64,000 nucleotides of DNA. It comes from Bradyrhizobium canariense. Lineage in GTDB: Bacteria > Pseudomonadota > Alphaproteobacteria > Rhizobiales > Xanthobacteraceae. Numbering within the stretch: position 1 is the stretch's first letter; each line of letters starts with the position of its first letter. The position numbers and the translations under genes are program-made. The DNA lies in the NCBI RefSeq assembly GCF_018130465.1, contig NZ_JAFCKJ010000004.1, forward strand, positions 124,001-188,000. The letters run 5' to 3'. Below are positions 1-10,097 of this stretch, in pieces. Below the pieces are notes generated by a model. It did no database searches. It was not told where the DNA came from and worked only from the letters and a program-made list of their open reading frames with translations.

Positions 1-149
1 GCGCGCACCAACGCCAACAGCTTGTTGCGCTGCCAGTCGATGCCGGCATCGCAGACGGGGCAGCGGGTGTTGTACCAGACGGTGAGGTGGGCCGGCATCA
101 TCGAAGCATAGATGTCGATCTGTGCCACGTCGAGGCTGGAGCCATCCAT
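1..149 (-). CDS. DCC-family (DUF393) thiol-disulfide oxidoreductase, partial
   Basis: Only the beginning of this gene is in the window; it runs off the left edge. The readable part contains WYNTRCPVCDAGIDWQ, the CxxC signature (C30 and C33 from the chosen start) of the DCC/DUF393 family, small thioredoxin-like redox proteins of mostly unknown substrate. The start is uncertain: in-frame candidates are GTG at 245, ATG at 149 and an ATG pair at 101 and 98, and none has a clear ribosome binding site. The CxxC motif begins soon after the ATG pair, so a shorter protein is possible. It lies downstream of the rpoD terminator on the same strand and is probably transcribed on its own. Confidence 0.65.
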   Translation of the reverse strand, partial: MDGSSLDVAQIDIYASMMPAHLTVWYNTRCPVCDAGIDWQRNKLLALVR

Positions 150-250
150 CCGGAATTGCAGGATCGATGCGCCTTTCTCGTCGGAAGTATAATCCGAGAA
201 AAGCAGATGAGCCTCTTTGGCTGAACGCCGCCGACAAGTAGGCACGAACG

Positions 251-276
251 AAAACGGCGGGCTTTCGCCCGCCGTT
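251..276 (-). terminator. Rho-independent terminator of rpoD
   Basis: A perfect 10-bp stem (AACGGCGGGC with its complement) around a 4-nt loop is followed on the minus strand by TTTTCGTT. It lies 37 bp past the rpoD stop codon. Confidence 0.8.
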
Positions 277-312
277 CTTGTCTCAACAAACTGCCAAGTC
301 GTGGCGCTTGAA

Positions 313-2460
<2,148 letters not shown>

Positions 2461-2837
2461 CCATTGCTCCTAAACGCGTTTCACACAGACGTTCGCCGCG
2501 CCTGCGCGAAATCACTTGAACCTGTTGCTCGACGCTCTCGCTTCGTCAGATACCGACACAGAAAGGGCGGCGCGAACTTCTTGTCGCCACCCCCGACCTT
2601 TCTCTCGCCGGATTTGCCTAACGCTTCGTGAGCCTCTTTGTCGCAGCGGATGCAGGTGTAGTGCCAACAGCAATTGCGCGGATTCATTCCTGACGCGTCT
2701 GTTCTGCCTGCGGCCGCCTGGTGGCCAAAGTGCTACAAGACCGTTAAGCCTCGATTAACCCTGTTTTTGCCGCCAAACCTCGGATTTGGCGAGTCTTTTA
2801 GCGGTTCCGGCACCGGCCGTCCGCATGATTCTTTTCA
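2461..2837. other. dnaG-rpoD intergenic region
   Basis: This 377-bp gap holds the rpoD ribosome binding site, the CtrA-type box listed separately, and a short hairpin (GCCAAA/TTTGGC near 2772-2791) without a T-run. I see no convincing gene. Confidence 0.5.
2744..2759. promoter_or_regulatory. Candidate CtrA binding site (TTAA-N7-TTAAC)
   Basis: The sequence matches the full alphaproteobacterial CtrA consensus, TTAA-N7-TTAA, with the following C. It lies about 285 bp upstream of rpoD and 80 bp beyond the end of dnaG. That it binds CtrA is inferred from the match alone. Confidence 0.45.
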
Positions 2838-4856
2838 TCATACGCTCTTCTGGAACCGGCCCGACAGCTCGCCAAAACCCTCGATCAGGGCCTCGGTGCC
2901 GTCGACTTCGCCTATCCGAGCCTTGACGTCGCGTAGCCACGCCATGTTGGCTTCGCTGGGATCCTCCCCCAAGGCCAACTCGGCGTCTTTCAGCTCCCTA
3001 AGTAGTGAATGGTACTGCCGATGCAAGGCAACCAGCTGATGCCAGGTGGAGAGAACGTCGTCCCGTGCGGCGCCCTCGCGGGCGCCCCACACCGCCGCGG
3101 TCGTGATTCCGCCCTCAACCCTTTGAAGCGCCTGCGAAAATCCACCCTTCTCGAGGTCGCCGCGCATCTTCTCGGCCAGCTCGCCAGGGTCCGGCGAGTG
3201 GTGATGATCGTTGGCGAAGGCGGCGATGATGCCAGCCCGGAGCTTATGGACCTCGGGATGGGCGAGCTCCAGGGCCGCGACTTCCTCGAGGTGATCGTGC
3301 AGCAGCCAGGGGTGGTTGATCAGGATTTGCAGGATCAGGGCCTCCCGCCGGGAGATGGCGCTGCGCTGGCCGCGCATGATCGGGCTTGCCGCCAGCTGCG
3401 CGCTCGCCGCCTGGTAGGGCCCGGAGGGCAGCTGGATCGGACCGGGCGGCCCGCGGCGGCCTCCACCAAATCCCTGGCCACCGAATCGATTCGCGCCTCC
3501 CCCACCACCGCGAGGCTGGAACTGGCGACCGGCCGGGCCGGGGCGGAAATTGCCACGGCCGCCACCAAAGCCGCCGCGTCCGCCTTCGGGGGCAAAGGCG
3601 CGCTGGAGCCGCTCGGCAAGATCCTGCCGATAATAGCGCCGCACCACCTCGTCGCGGATGCCGTTGGAAAGCTCCTTGATGCGCGACTCCAGCGCGGCGC
3701 GGCGCTCCGGCGTGGCGAAATTGCCGCCTTCGAGTTCGCGCGACCAGATCATCTCGGCGAGCGGACGCGCCGCCGCGATCACCTCCTCGATCGCGCCGCG
3801 ACCGCCGGAGCGCACGAGATCGTCGGGGTCCTGCCCTTCCGGCAGCAGCGCGAAGCGCAGGCTCTTGCCGGGCGCGAGGAAGGGCAAGGCAAGGTCCGCG
3901 GCACGATACGCCGCCTTCTGGCCGGCGCGGTCGCCGTCGAAGCAGAGGATCGGCTCGTCCGCCATCTTCCAGAGCAGCGCGAGCTGGTTTTCGGTGAGCG
4001 CGGTGCCGAGCGGCGCCACGCTGCCTGCAAAGCCCGCGGTGACCATGGCGATGACGTCGACATAGCCTTCGACCACGATCAGAGCGCTGCCGTCATGGGT
4101 GGCCTTCCGCGCGGTCTGGTGGTTGTAGAGATTGTCGCCCTTGTGGAAGAGCGGCGTCTCCGGCGAGTTCAGGTACTTGGCCGGAACGTCCTTCTCCAGC
4201 GCGCGCCCGCCGAAGGCGATGACGCGGCCGCGCAGATCGGTGATCGGAAACATCACGCGGTCGCGGAAGCGATCATAGGGCACCGGGATGTCGTTGCCGG
4301 CCACCAGCATGCCGGTCTCGACCATGTCGTCGACGGAGACGCCGAGCTTGCCGAGATGCTCTTTCAGCGCGAAGCGATCGGGTGACGCATAGCCGAGCCG
4401 AAACTGCAATTGCGTCGCCGGCGAGATCGCACGGTCGGCGAGATAGCCGCGCGCCTTGGCGCCGACGCGCGAGGCCAGCGTCTCCGCGAAATATTTCGCG
4501 GCGAGATCCATGACGTCATGCAGCGAGCGGCGCCGCTGCTCCTGACGCGCCGCATCCGGCGTCACCGCCGGCAGCGGCAGGCCCGCCATATTGGCGAGCC
4601 GTTCCACGGCCTCCGCGAACGGCAGGCCGTCGGTCTCCATCATGAAGCTGATGATGTCGCCGTGCTTGCCGGAGGAGAAGTCGTGGTAAAAGCCCTTCTG
4701 GTCGTTGACGTAGAAGGACGGCGTCTTCTCCTGCTGGAACGGCGACAGCCCCTTCCACTCCCGCCCCGCCTTCTTCAGCTTGACGCGCTTGCCCACGACT
4801 TCGGAGACCGAAAGCCGGGCCCGAAGCTCGTCGAGGAATTGGGGGGTGAAGCGCAT
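2838..4856 (-). CDS. dnaG: DNA primase DnaG
   Basis: Makes RNA primers for replication together with the DnaB helicase. The 672-residue reading starts MRFTPQFLDELRARL, the usual alphaproteobacterial DnaG start; the frame stays open further upstream, but that part runs antisense to the neighbouring gene and is not protein-like. The N-terminal CHC2 fold (about residues 30-75) keeps EKTPSF but has lost all four zinc ligands (S38, Q41, D59 and S62 occupy their places). The catalytic TOPRIM core follows, with VVEGYVDV (about 263) and FDGDRAGQ (about 305). A Gly/Arg-rich linker of about 55 residues (about 418-475) separates it from the C-terminal DnaB-binding domain. The gene precedes rpoD on the same strand. 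Confidence 0.96.
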   Translation of the reverse strand: MRFTPQFLDELRARLSVSEVVGKRVKLKKAGREWKGLSPFQQEKTPSFYVNDQKGFYHDFSSGKHGDIISFMMETDGLPFAEAVERLANMAGLPLPAVTPDAARQEQRRRSLHDVMDLAAKYFAETLASRVGAKARGYLADRAISPATQLQFRLGYASPDRFALKEHLGKLGVSVDDMVETGMLVAGNDIPVPYDRFRDRVMFPITDLRGRVIAFGGRALEKDVPAKYLNSPETPLFHKGDNLYNHQTARKATHDGSALIVVEGYVDVIAMVTAGFAGSVAPLGTALTENQLALLWKMADEPILCFDGDRAGQKAAYRAADLALPFLAPGKSLRFALLPEGQDPDDLVRSGGRGAIEEVIAAARPLAEMIWSRELEGGNFATPERRAALESRIKELSNGIRDEVVRRYYRQDLAERLQRAFAPEGGRGGFGGGRGNFRPGPAGRQFQPRGGGGGANRFGGQGFGGGRRGPPGPIQLPSGPYQAASAQLAASPIMRGQRSAISRREALILQILINHPWLLHDHLEEVAALELAHPEVHKLRAGIIAAFANDHHHSPDPGELAEKMRGDLEKGGFSQALQRVEGGITTAAVWGAREGAARDDVLSTWHQLVALHRQYHSLLRELKDAELALGEDPSEANMAWLRDVKARIGEVDGTEALIEGFGELSGRFQKSV

Positions 4857-5015
4857 CAGGTTGATTTCTGGGGTGAGTCGGGCGTTTTGCCAACGAATAG
4901 GCATATAAGGATGGCCCCGGGAAATACGATGCACTTGGGGCTTCTCCCGGCTATTCACAGGTCGAAGATGCGATAGAAAGCTTGAACCCGACCCGGTTCC
5001 ACGCTTCCATGGGCG

Positions 5016-5579
5016 ATGTTCAGGACCTTCAGAGGTGGCCAGAGCGGGGGGTGGCGCATCACCTCGATTTCGCCCGTGACGGGCGAGCCCCTGCCCTTCA
5101 TGCCGGCGCTGTCGGTCACCGACAGCGAGGCCATCTCGTTGCCGCTGGTGCCCTCGCGCAATGCCTGGCGCCTGGTCGGCATCGCAAGCAGCCTGCGCTA
5201 CACCGAGCGCGCCGAGAAGCAGCAGCTCACCGCCGTGCAGGCCGGCCTCGGCCGGCTCGAAGCAACCAGCGCGGCGCTGATTCCGATCCGCAAGTCGCAG
5301 GCGTGGTGGGAGCTGACGCAGGAAGAGCGCCGCAGGATATTCGAAGACAAATCGCACCACATCGCGAGCAGCCTGCGCTTCCTGCCTGCGATTGCGCGCC
5401 AGCTCTATCATTGCCGCGATCTCGGCGGTCCCTTCGATTTCCTGACCTGGTTCGAATTCGCGCCCACGCACGCCTCGCTGTTCGAGGAGTTGGTCGCGCT
5501 GCTCAGGCAGACCGAGGAGTGGACCTATGTCGAGCGCGAGGTCGACGTGCGCGCGGTGAAGGAAGTGCTGTCGGCCTAG
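5016..5579 (+). CDS. cld: Chlorite dismutase family haem protein (short, dimeric type)
   Basis: Haem b enzyme of the Cld/DyP/EfeB superfamily. Authentic members split chlorite into chloride and oxygen; the physiological role in non-chlorate-respiring bacteria is unsettled. The 187-residue length and text match the short dimeric subfamily known from Nitrobacter winogradskyi. The proximal haem ligand is H115 (in EDKSHHIAS) and the distal arginine R128 (in IARQLYHCRD), 13 residues apart, as in the Nitrobacter enzyme (H114 and R127). The C-terminal block FDFLTWFEFAP and EEWTYVEREVD is also typical. There is no signal peptide, so the protein is cytoplasmic. It overlaps the converging cyclotransferase gene by 4 bp at the stop codons. 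Confidence 0.9.
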   Translation: MFRTFRGGQSGGWRITSISPVTGEPLPFMPALSVTDSEAISLPLVPSRNAWRLVGIASSLRYTERAEKQQLTAVQAGLGRLEATSAALIPIRKSQAWWELTQEERRRIFEDKSHHIASSLRFLPAIARQLYHCRDLGGPFDFLTWFEFAPTHASLFEELVALLRQTEEWTYVEREVDVRAVKEVLSA

Positions 5580-5974
5580 TCGTCGAGGAAACGGCCGGAT
5601 TCGATGCGCGGCAGATCGGTGACGGGCCAGTTGTAAATGTAAGTCCAGGCCGGCGCCGTCTCGCCGTCGGCGCCGGTCACGTCGACCAGCTGACGCAGAT
5701 ATTCGGTCGGCTCCGGAAAGCCCTCGCCGCAGGCCTCGTACATGTCGAGCTCGCGCAAGAGCTCGTCGGGCACGCGCAGCTGGAAGAGTTCGCCGTGGAC
5801 GCGGTCCGACGGCACATCGGAGAGCAGCAGCCCCGGATAATGCTTCACCAGAACGAGCCGGCCGCGGCAGGTCGCTTCACCGAGACAATCCGCGTGGCCC
5901 GCAAGCAGCCGCGCCATCGGATGGTCGAAGCCGCGCATCAGCGTGCCGTAGACGAAAAGACGATTGGAGGTCAT
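5576..5974 (-). CDS. Gamma-glutamylcyclotransferase (AIG2-like) family protein
   Basis: A 132-residue protein of the GGCT/AIG2 fold, whose members release 5-oxoproline from gamma-glutamyl compounds. The signature FVYGTLMRG lies at residues 7-15, the loop that binds the gamma-glutamyl moiety. Further along are HGELFQL and LDMYEACGEGFPEP, the latter carrying acidic residues in the region of the family's catalytic glutamate. Length is normal for a stand-alone single domain. It converges on the chlorite dismutase gene with a 4-bp overlap; no functional link is implied. The true substrate cannot be read from the sequence. Confidence 0.85.
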   Translation of the reverse strand: MTSNRLFVYGTLMRGFDHPMARLLAGHADCLGEATCRGRLVLVKHYPGLLLSDVPSDRVHGELFQLRVPDELLRELDMYEACGEGFPEPTEYLRQLVDVTGADGETAPAWTYIYNWPVTDLPRIESGRFLDD

Positions 5975-6019
5975 GGCCTTCTATAACCGTCAATCAGCAG
6001 CGAGCAAATCGCAGCAGAT

Positions 6020-6931
6020 CTACGAAACCTCCGCCTCGAGGTCCCGGCCGCTGGGTTGCTCGTCCGACACCACCCTGATGTTCACCTCCATGACGTCGAA
6101 CGCGCCCGCAGGGCCGATATAGACGCCGTGCAGCGGGATCGCCTGGCGCGGATCGCGGGCGACCGCGACGCGGATGAGATCGCGGGTGCCGACGATGCCG
6201 TTAGTCGGATCGAACTCGATCCAGCCCGCGCTCGGCAGGTAGACCTGCACCCAGGCATGCGTCGAACCACCGCCAACATGGCGCTGCCCGATGTCCTCCG
6301 GCACGAAGATGTATCCGGAGACGAAGCGTGCGGCGATGCCGAGATGGCGCAGCGCCTCGATCATGAACAGCGCGTAGTCGCGGCAGGTTCCGGTACCGGA
6401 CTGCAAGGTGTCGAGCGGATGTTGCGTGCCCAGCTCGTGGCGCTTGCGGTACTTGAACTGCTTGCGGATGCTGTGGGTCACGCCGCTCAGGATCTTGAAG
6501 GTCGGCGTCGGCGCGTCCTCGTCGAGAAAGCCGCGCGCCCATTCCGCGATCTCGCCGTCGGGATCGGTATATTGCGGCGTGATGTACTGGACGAGGTCGG
6601 GAAATTCCTCGTCGTCATAGGCGAACGGATAGAAATAGGCCGGGTCGTCCGGCGTCAGCGCGAACTCCTCGACCGGATTGTGCTCGACGGTGACGTGCCA
6701 GTCGAAGATCAGCGCGTCCGCGCGCTCGTCGAAACTCGCGATCGCGACGGAATTGCCGAACACGTCGTGGATCCAGTGCAGCGACATCGGCTCGGGCGAG
6801 ATCTCGAGCCTGGAGTCAAGCACGCGCAGATCATGCCCGTCGCGCGGACGCAGCATGATCCTGTGCTCGCCGAACGCCACAGGGCGGTTGTAGCGATATT
6901 CGGTCTTGTGATGAATCGTCAGCAGCGGCAT
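6020..6931 (-). CDS. Transglutaminase-like cysteine peptidase family protein
   Basis: A 303-residue cytoplasmic protein with an N-terminal bacterial transglutaminase beta domain (LTIHHKTEYRYNRPV, residues 4-18) and a papain-like transglutaminase core. The catalytic triad is complete: C183 in GTGTCRDYALFM, H225 in STHAWVQVYL and D241 in WIEFDPTNG. Bacterial members probably act as peptidases or amidases rather than protein cross-linkers; the substrate is unknown. Homologues often sit beside alpha-E and ATP-grasp genes, but none is adjacent here. It is divergent from an N-formylglutamate amidohydrolase-type gene 89 bp away, so the two may share a promoter region. Confidence 0.9.
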   Translation of the reverse strand: MPLLTIHHKTEYRYNRPVAFGEHRIMLRPRDGHDLRVLDSRLEISPEPMSLHWIHDVFGNSVAIASFDERADALIFDWHVTVEHNPVEEFALTPDDPAYFYPFAYDDEEFPDLVQYITPQYTDPDGEIAEWARGFLDEDAPTPTFKILSGVTHSIRKQFKYRKRHELGTQHPLDTLQSGTGTCRDYALFMIEALRHLGIAARFVSGYIFVPEDIGQRHVGGGSTHAWVQVYLPSAGWIEFDPTNGIVGTRDLIRVAVARDPRQAIPLHGVYIGPAGAFDVMEVNIRVVSDEQPSGRDLEAEVS

Positions 6932-7020
6932 CGTCAGTCGATCATGGCGATTTCGGACGGATCAATCTATAGCGATTCCCGCCCGATTTGGGATGACTGC
7001 TGTTTCATTAGGCAATCAGG

Positions 7021-7827
7021 ATGGCTTTAGACACAATCGAGGCGGCCGATCAACTCCTTGGCGAGGGTGACATTCCCCCAGTGCATGAGGTGAATGCGCA
7101 GGCGGGATCGCCTTTTTTGCTCACTTCGGACCACTACGGCCGGATCCTGCCGCGCGCGCTCGGCGATCTCGGCGTCGCGGAAAGCGAGCTGACGCGGCAC
7201 ATCGCATGGGACATCGGCATCGCGGGTGTCGCCGACCGGCTGGCAGAGATGCTGGGCGCACATCTGATCGCTCAGCGCTATTCGCGGCTGGTGATCGACT
7301 GCAACCGCCCGCCCGCCGCCGTAAGCTCGATCCCCGTGATTTCCGAGGCCACCGCGATCCCGCGCAACGAGGGAATCTCCGAGCGCGAGGGCGCCGCAAG
7401 GCGCCGCGAGATTTTCGAGCCCTATCATAGCCGTATCGATGCCGCGATCGACCGCCGCCTGCACGACAAGCGGCCGACCGTGCTGGTGTCGCTACACAGC
7501 TTCACGCCGGTCTATGCCGGCGTCGCCCGGCCCTGGCACATCGGCGCACTGTACAACCGCGACACCGTGCTGCCGCAGCTGCTGCTCAGGCACCTGCGCA
7601 GCCAGGGCGATCTCGTCGTCGGCGACAACGAGCCCTATGCGGTGAACGACCTCACCGACTACACCATCCCCGTGCACGGCGAAGCCCGCGGCCTCGTCAA
7701 CACCGGCATCGAGATCCGCCAGGATCTGATCGCGGACCAGTCCGGCCAGCAGCAATGGGCCGAGCGGCTGGCGGGGATTTTTGCGGAGATCGAGGTGGAG
7801 CTGCGGGCGGAGAGGCTGGTCGATTAG
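7021..7827 (+). CDS. N-formylglutamate amidohydrolase family protein
   Basis: Member of the FGase family (Pfam PF05013), zinc-type hydrolases that in some bacteria release formate from N-formylglutamate at the end of histidine degradation. The 268-residue protein contains the family blocks LTSDHYGRILP, RHIAWDIG, RLVIDCNRPP and VSLHSFTPVYAG; the histidines and acidic residues in these are the likely metal and substrate contacts. No hut genes are nearby, so a histidine pathway role is not supported by context and the substrate may be another N-acylated amino acid. Its stop codon overlaps that of the converging DUF3592 gene by 4 bp. Confidence 0.88.
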   Translation: MALDTIEAADQLLGEGDIPPVHEVNAQAGSPFLLTSDHYGRILPRALGDLGVAESELTRHIAWDIGIAGVADRLAEMLGAHLIAQRYSRLVIDCNRPPAAVSSIPVISEATAIPRNEGISEREGAARRREIFEPYHSRIDAAIDRRLHDKRPTVLVSLHSFTPVYAGVARPWHIGALYNRDTVLPQLLLRHLRSQGDLVVGDNEPYAVNDLTDYTIPVHGEARGLVNTGIEIRQDLIADQSGQQQWAERLAGIFAEIEVELRAERLVD

Positions 7828-8828
7828 CCTCGCGTCGCGACGAACATTGCGAGCGCGGCGAAGATCGCGGCGATGCCCCACAGCACAAAGGCGATGCGGC
7901 CGGCGCCGTTTGCCTCGAGCGTCGCCTCGGCCGGGTTGTCCGGATTGACGCGAACCTCGACGGTCGCGCCGTCCTGGTAGCGCGACATCAGCTTGCGCAG
8001 CATCTGGTCGGCCCCCGATGGCGTTCCAGCCGCGGCGCGCGCGCATTCATTGGTGTAGCTGACGTTCTGATAAACGTAGGTGTAGGTCACTCGCTTGCCG
8101 AACATCTCGGTGCCGCGGCGCTCGCCCGGCTCGCTGGCCCGGTGATAGTCTTCGATCCCCGACAGCTTGATGGTACCCGGCACCGCCGGCCAGCGCGTCG
8201 CCATCGACGCCTGCCGCCGCACCGCAAACCCCATCAACGCGATGACGAGGCCGAACCCGGCAAAGGCGACCACGAGGCCTGCGAGATCGGGCCGTCCGAC
8301 GTGGTGCGTGAGATAGGCATAAGTCTGGTTGAGGCCGAAGGCAGAACCGAACACGATGCCAAGCACGATCACCGTGCCGATGCCGAGGCAGCCCCACAGC
8401 CCCTTGGGCAGGTCGCGCTCCAGCACGGCCTGGTCGGGATGGCGCGGATCGTAATAGACGGTGACGACGCTGCCAGCGGGATATTTTGCGAGTTTCTCGG
8501 CGACCTGGAAATTGCCGAGATCTTCGCCGATCGAGATGCGGTTGTTGCGCAGCTTGCGACCGCCGACAGAATACTCGTAGATCACGTTCGCAAAATTGCG
8601 GCTCTCGAGACGAGAGCCCCCTTCGCGATCGTCGTCGAAAACCTTGACGTCGCGCAACTCGGCAACCGAGGTGATGACCTTGCCCGGTGCTTGTGGCCAG
8701 TTTCGCGCCTCGCGCACCTGCCAGGTCTTGACGATGGCGGCGACCAGGATGAGCCCGAGCGGTGCGAGCAGCATCGCATAGACGAACCAGGGCAGATCGG
8801 GCACGGCCAATTCCTTCGTCAGCGGCAA
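7824..8828 (-). CDS. DUF3592 domain membrane protein
   Basis: A 334-residue inner-membrane protein with a transmembrane helix near the N-terminus (LPWFVYAMLLAPLGLILVAA), further helices around residues 163-180 and 190-210, and one at the C-terminus. Two copies of a DUF3592-like beta domain alternate with them: each runs from a WPxxxG motif (WPQAPGKVI and WPAVPGTIK) to a VxVYYDP or VEVRVNPDNP motif. The family has no assigned biochemical role. No signal of recent transfer is visible. It ends in a 4-bp overlap with the converging amidohydrolase gene. Confidence 0.82.
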   Translation of the reverse strand: MPLTKELAVPDLPWFVYAMLLAPLGLILVAAIVKTWQVREARNWPQAPGKVITSVAELRDVKVFDDDREGGSRLESRNFANVIYEYSVGGRKLRNNRISIGEDLGNFQVAEKLAKYPAGSVVTVYYDPRHPDQAVLERDLPKGLWGCLGIGTVIVLGIVFGSAFGLNQTYAYLTHHVGRPDLAGLVVAFAGFGLVIALMGFAVRRQASMATRWPAVPGTIKLSGIEDYHRASEPGERRGTEMFGKRVTYTYVYQNVSYTNECARAAAGTPSGADQMLRKLMSRYQDGATVEVRVNPDNPAEATLEANGAGRIAFVLWGIAAIFAALAMFVATRG

Positions 8829-8886
8829 TGTCCGATTGGACGCATCGCCGCCGCGAAGGGTTCAAGCCGGGCCGGCTTTGGAGGGG

Positions 8887-9507
8887 TTATTTTGCCCGCG
8901 TGAGTGCCAGCCAGATGCCGCCGCCGATCATGAAGCCGCCGGAGACGCGCGACATCATGCGCGTGCGGCGGGCCGAGAAGAACTTTCGGGCGCGCCCGGC
9001 CGCGATGGCGTAGAGCGCGTCCGTCATCACCGCAGTGACCATGAAGGTGGCTCCCAGCAGCGCGACCTGCGGGAAGTGGTCGCGGTTCATGTCCATGAAC
9101 TGCGGGATGAAGGCGCCGAAGAACACCAGCACCTTTGGGTTCGACAGCAGCACCAGGAATCCTTGCAGGAAGAATCCGCCGCGCGGCGGCGCCGGCGGCT
9201 GGTCGACATTCACGCCCTCGACCGGCGCCCAGATCAGCTTGATGCCGAGCCAGACCAGATAGGCGGCGCCGGCAAAGCGCACCCAGTCGAACCAGTAGCC
9301 CATGGTCGCCATCAGCGAGGTCAAGCCGACCGCGACGATGCCGATGACGATGGCGAGGCCGGCCTGCGCACCGGCCACATTGGTCAGCGCCGCACGCGTG
9401 CCGTGGCGCAGCCCGTTGGCGATGACGAGGGTGACGATCGGCCCAGGCAGCAGCGCGAGCGCGATGCATGCGGCAAGGAAGGCGAGATAGGCTTGCACGG
9501 ACATCAT
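8887..9507 (-). CDS. LysE/RhtB family amino-acid exporter
   Basis: Predicted inner-membrane translocator of 206 residues with about six hydrophobic segments. The N-terminal motif ALLPGPIVTLVIANGLRHG is the diagnostic LysE-family sequence, followed by GAAYLVWLGIKL and LLSNPKVLVFFGAFIPQF. Members export amino acids or related metabolites by proton antiport; specificity cannot be read. Either of two adjacent ATG codons may be the start and no strong ribosome binding site is visible. Confidence 0.9.
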   Translation of the reverse strand: MMSVQAYLAFLAACIALALLPGPIVTLVIANGLRHGTRAALTNVAGAQAGLAIVIGIVAVGLTSLMATMGYWFDWVRFAGAAYLVWLGIKLIWAPVEGVNVDQPPAPPRGGFFLQGFLVLLSNPKVLVFFGAFIPQFMDMNRDHFPQVALLGATFMVTAVMTDALYAIAAGRARKFFSARRTRMMSRVSGGFMIGGGIWLALTRAK

Positions 9508-9552
9508 GGGGAGGACTCGCTGAGAGCGGTTTGGGGCATTAATGCATGACGC

Positions 9553-10095
9553 TCACTTTCCGTCCAGCGCCGCGGTCACCCACGTCTTCATCTCCGGCAT
9601 CTCCAGGAACACGAGCACCGCGCGCTGCACCACGCCGGCTTGCCCACGTCCCTGCGCAGCCGCAACCAAAAGATCACAGCGCCGTGAGACGGCGATGCCG
9701 ATCGCGGCAAGACGAGCGCTGTCGGGCCCATCCAGATCATAGCGCCTGGCGCGGCCGCGCATCGCTCCGATGCCCACTTCCTCACCCGGCGCGACGGCCG
9801 TAAAGCGCGGGCTGATCAGATCGATATCCGCAACACGATCGACCTCGTCGTCATCGGCGACACCGCGCTCGCAATTGCAGAAGCCGCGTTTTGCGCGCAC
9901 GTACAGCTCGGCGCCGGCGCAGGCGCCGTCGCAACGGAACGCGCGCCCGGCCGGCCAGCCATCGCGCGGGAACGGCCAGGCGATCTCGCGCCAGCGCGCT
10001 GTCTCTTCCGCGGGTGCCGGCGCAAGCTGATAGGCTCCGACCCCTGACACGCCGAGTGCGATCGCCATTGCCGCTATCGCTGCGCCGCGCCGCAT
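9553..10095 (-). CDS. Secreted protein of unknown function
   Basis: A 180-residue protein with an N-terminal signal peptide (RRGAAIAAMAIALGVSGVGAY). The mature part has a Cys-containing segment, FRCDGACAGAELYVRAKRGFC then NCERGV, with five cysteines in about 24 residues, which suggests disulfides or a metal site in the periplasm. It ends EMKTWVTAALDGK. It starts 2 bp after the stop of the LVIVD-repeat gene, so the two form an operon and probably act in the same extracytoplasmic process. I do not recognise the family. The frame is open further upstream, but there it overlaps the LVIVD gene and is not protein-like. Confidence 0.75.
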   Translation of the reverse strand: MRRGAAIAAMAIALGVSGVGAYQLAPAPAEETARWREIAWPFPRDGWPAGRAFRCDGACAGAELYVRAKRGFCNCERGVADDDEVDRVADIDLISPRFTAVAPGEEVGIGAMRGRARRYDLDGPDSARLAAIGIAVSRRCDLLVAAAQGRGQAGVVQRAVLVFLEMPEMKTWVTAALDGK

Positions 10096-10097
10096 CG

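Noticed and set aside
4857-5471. Extended N-terminus of dnaG
   Set aside because: The upstream part is antisense to the chlorite dismutase gene and does not resemble primase; homologues start MRFTPQF.
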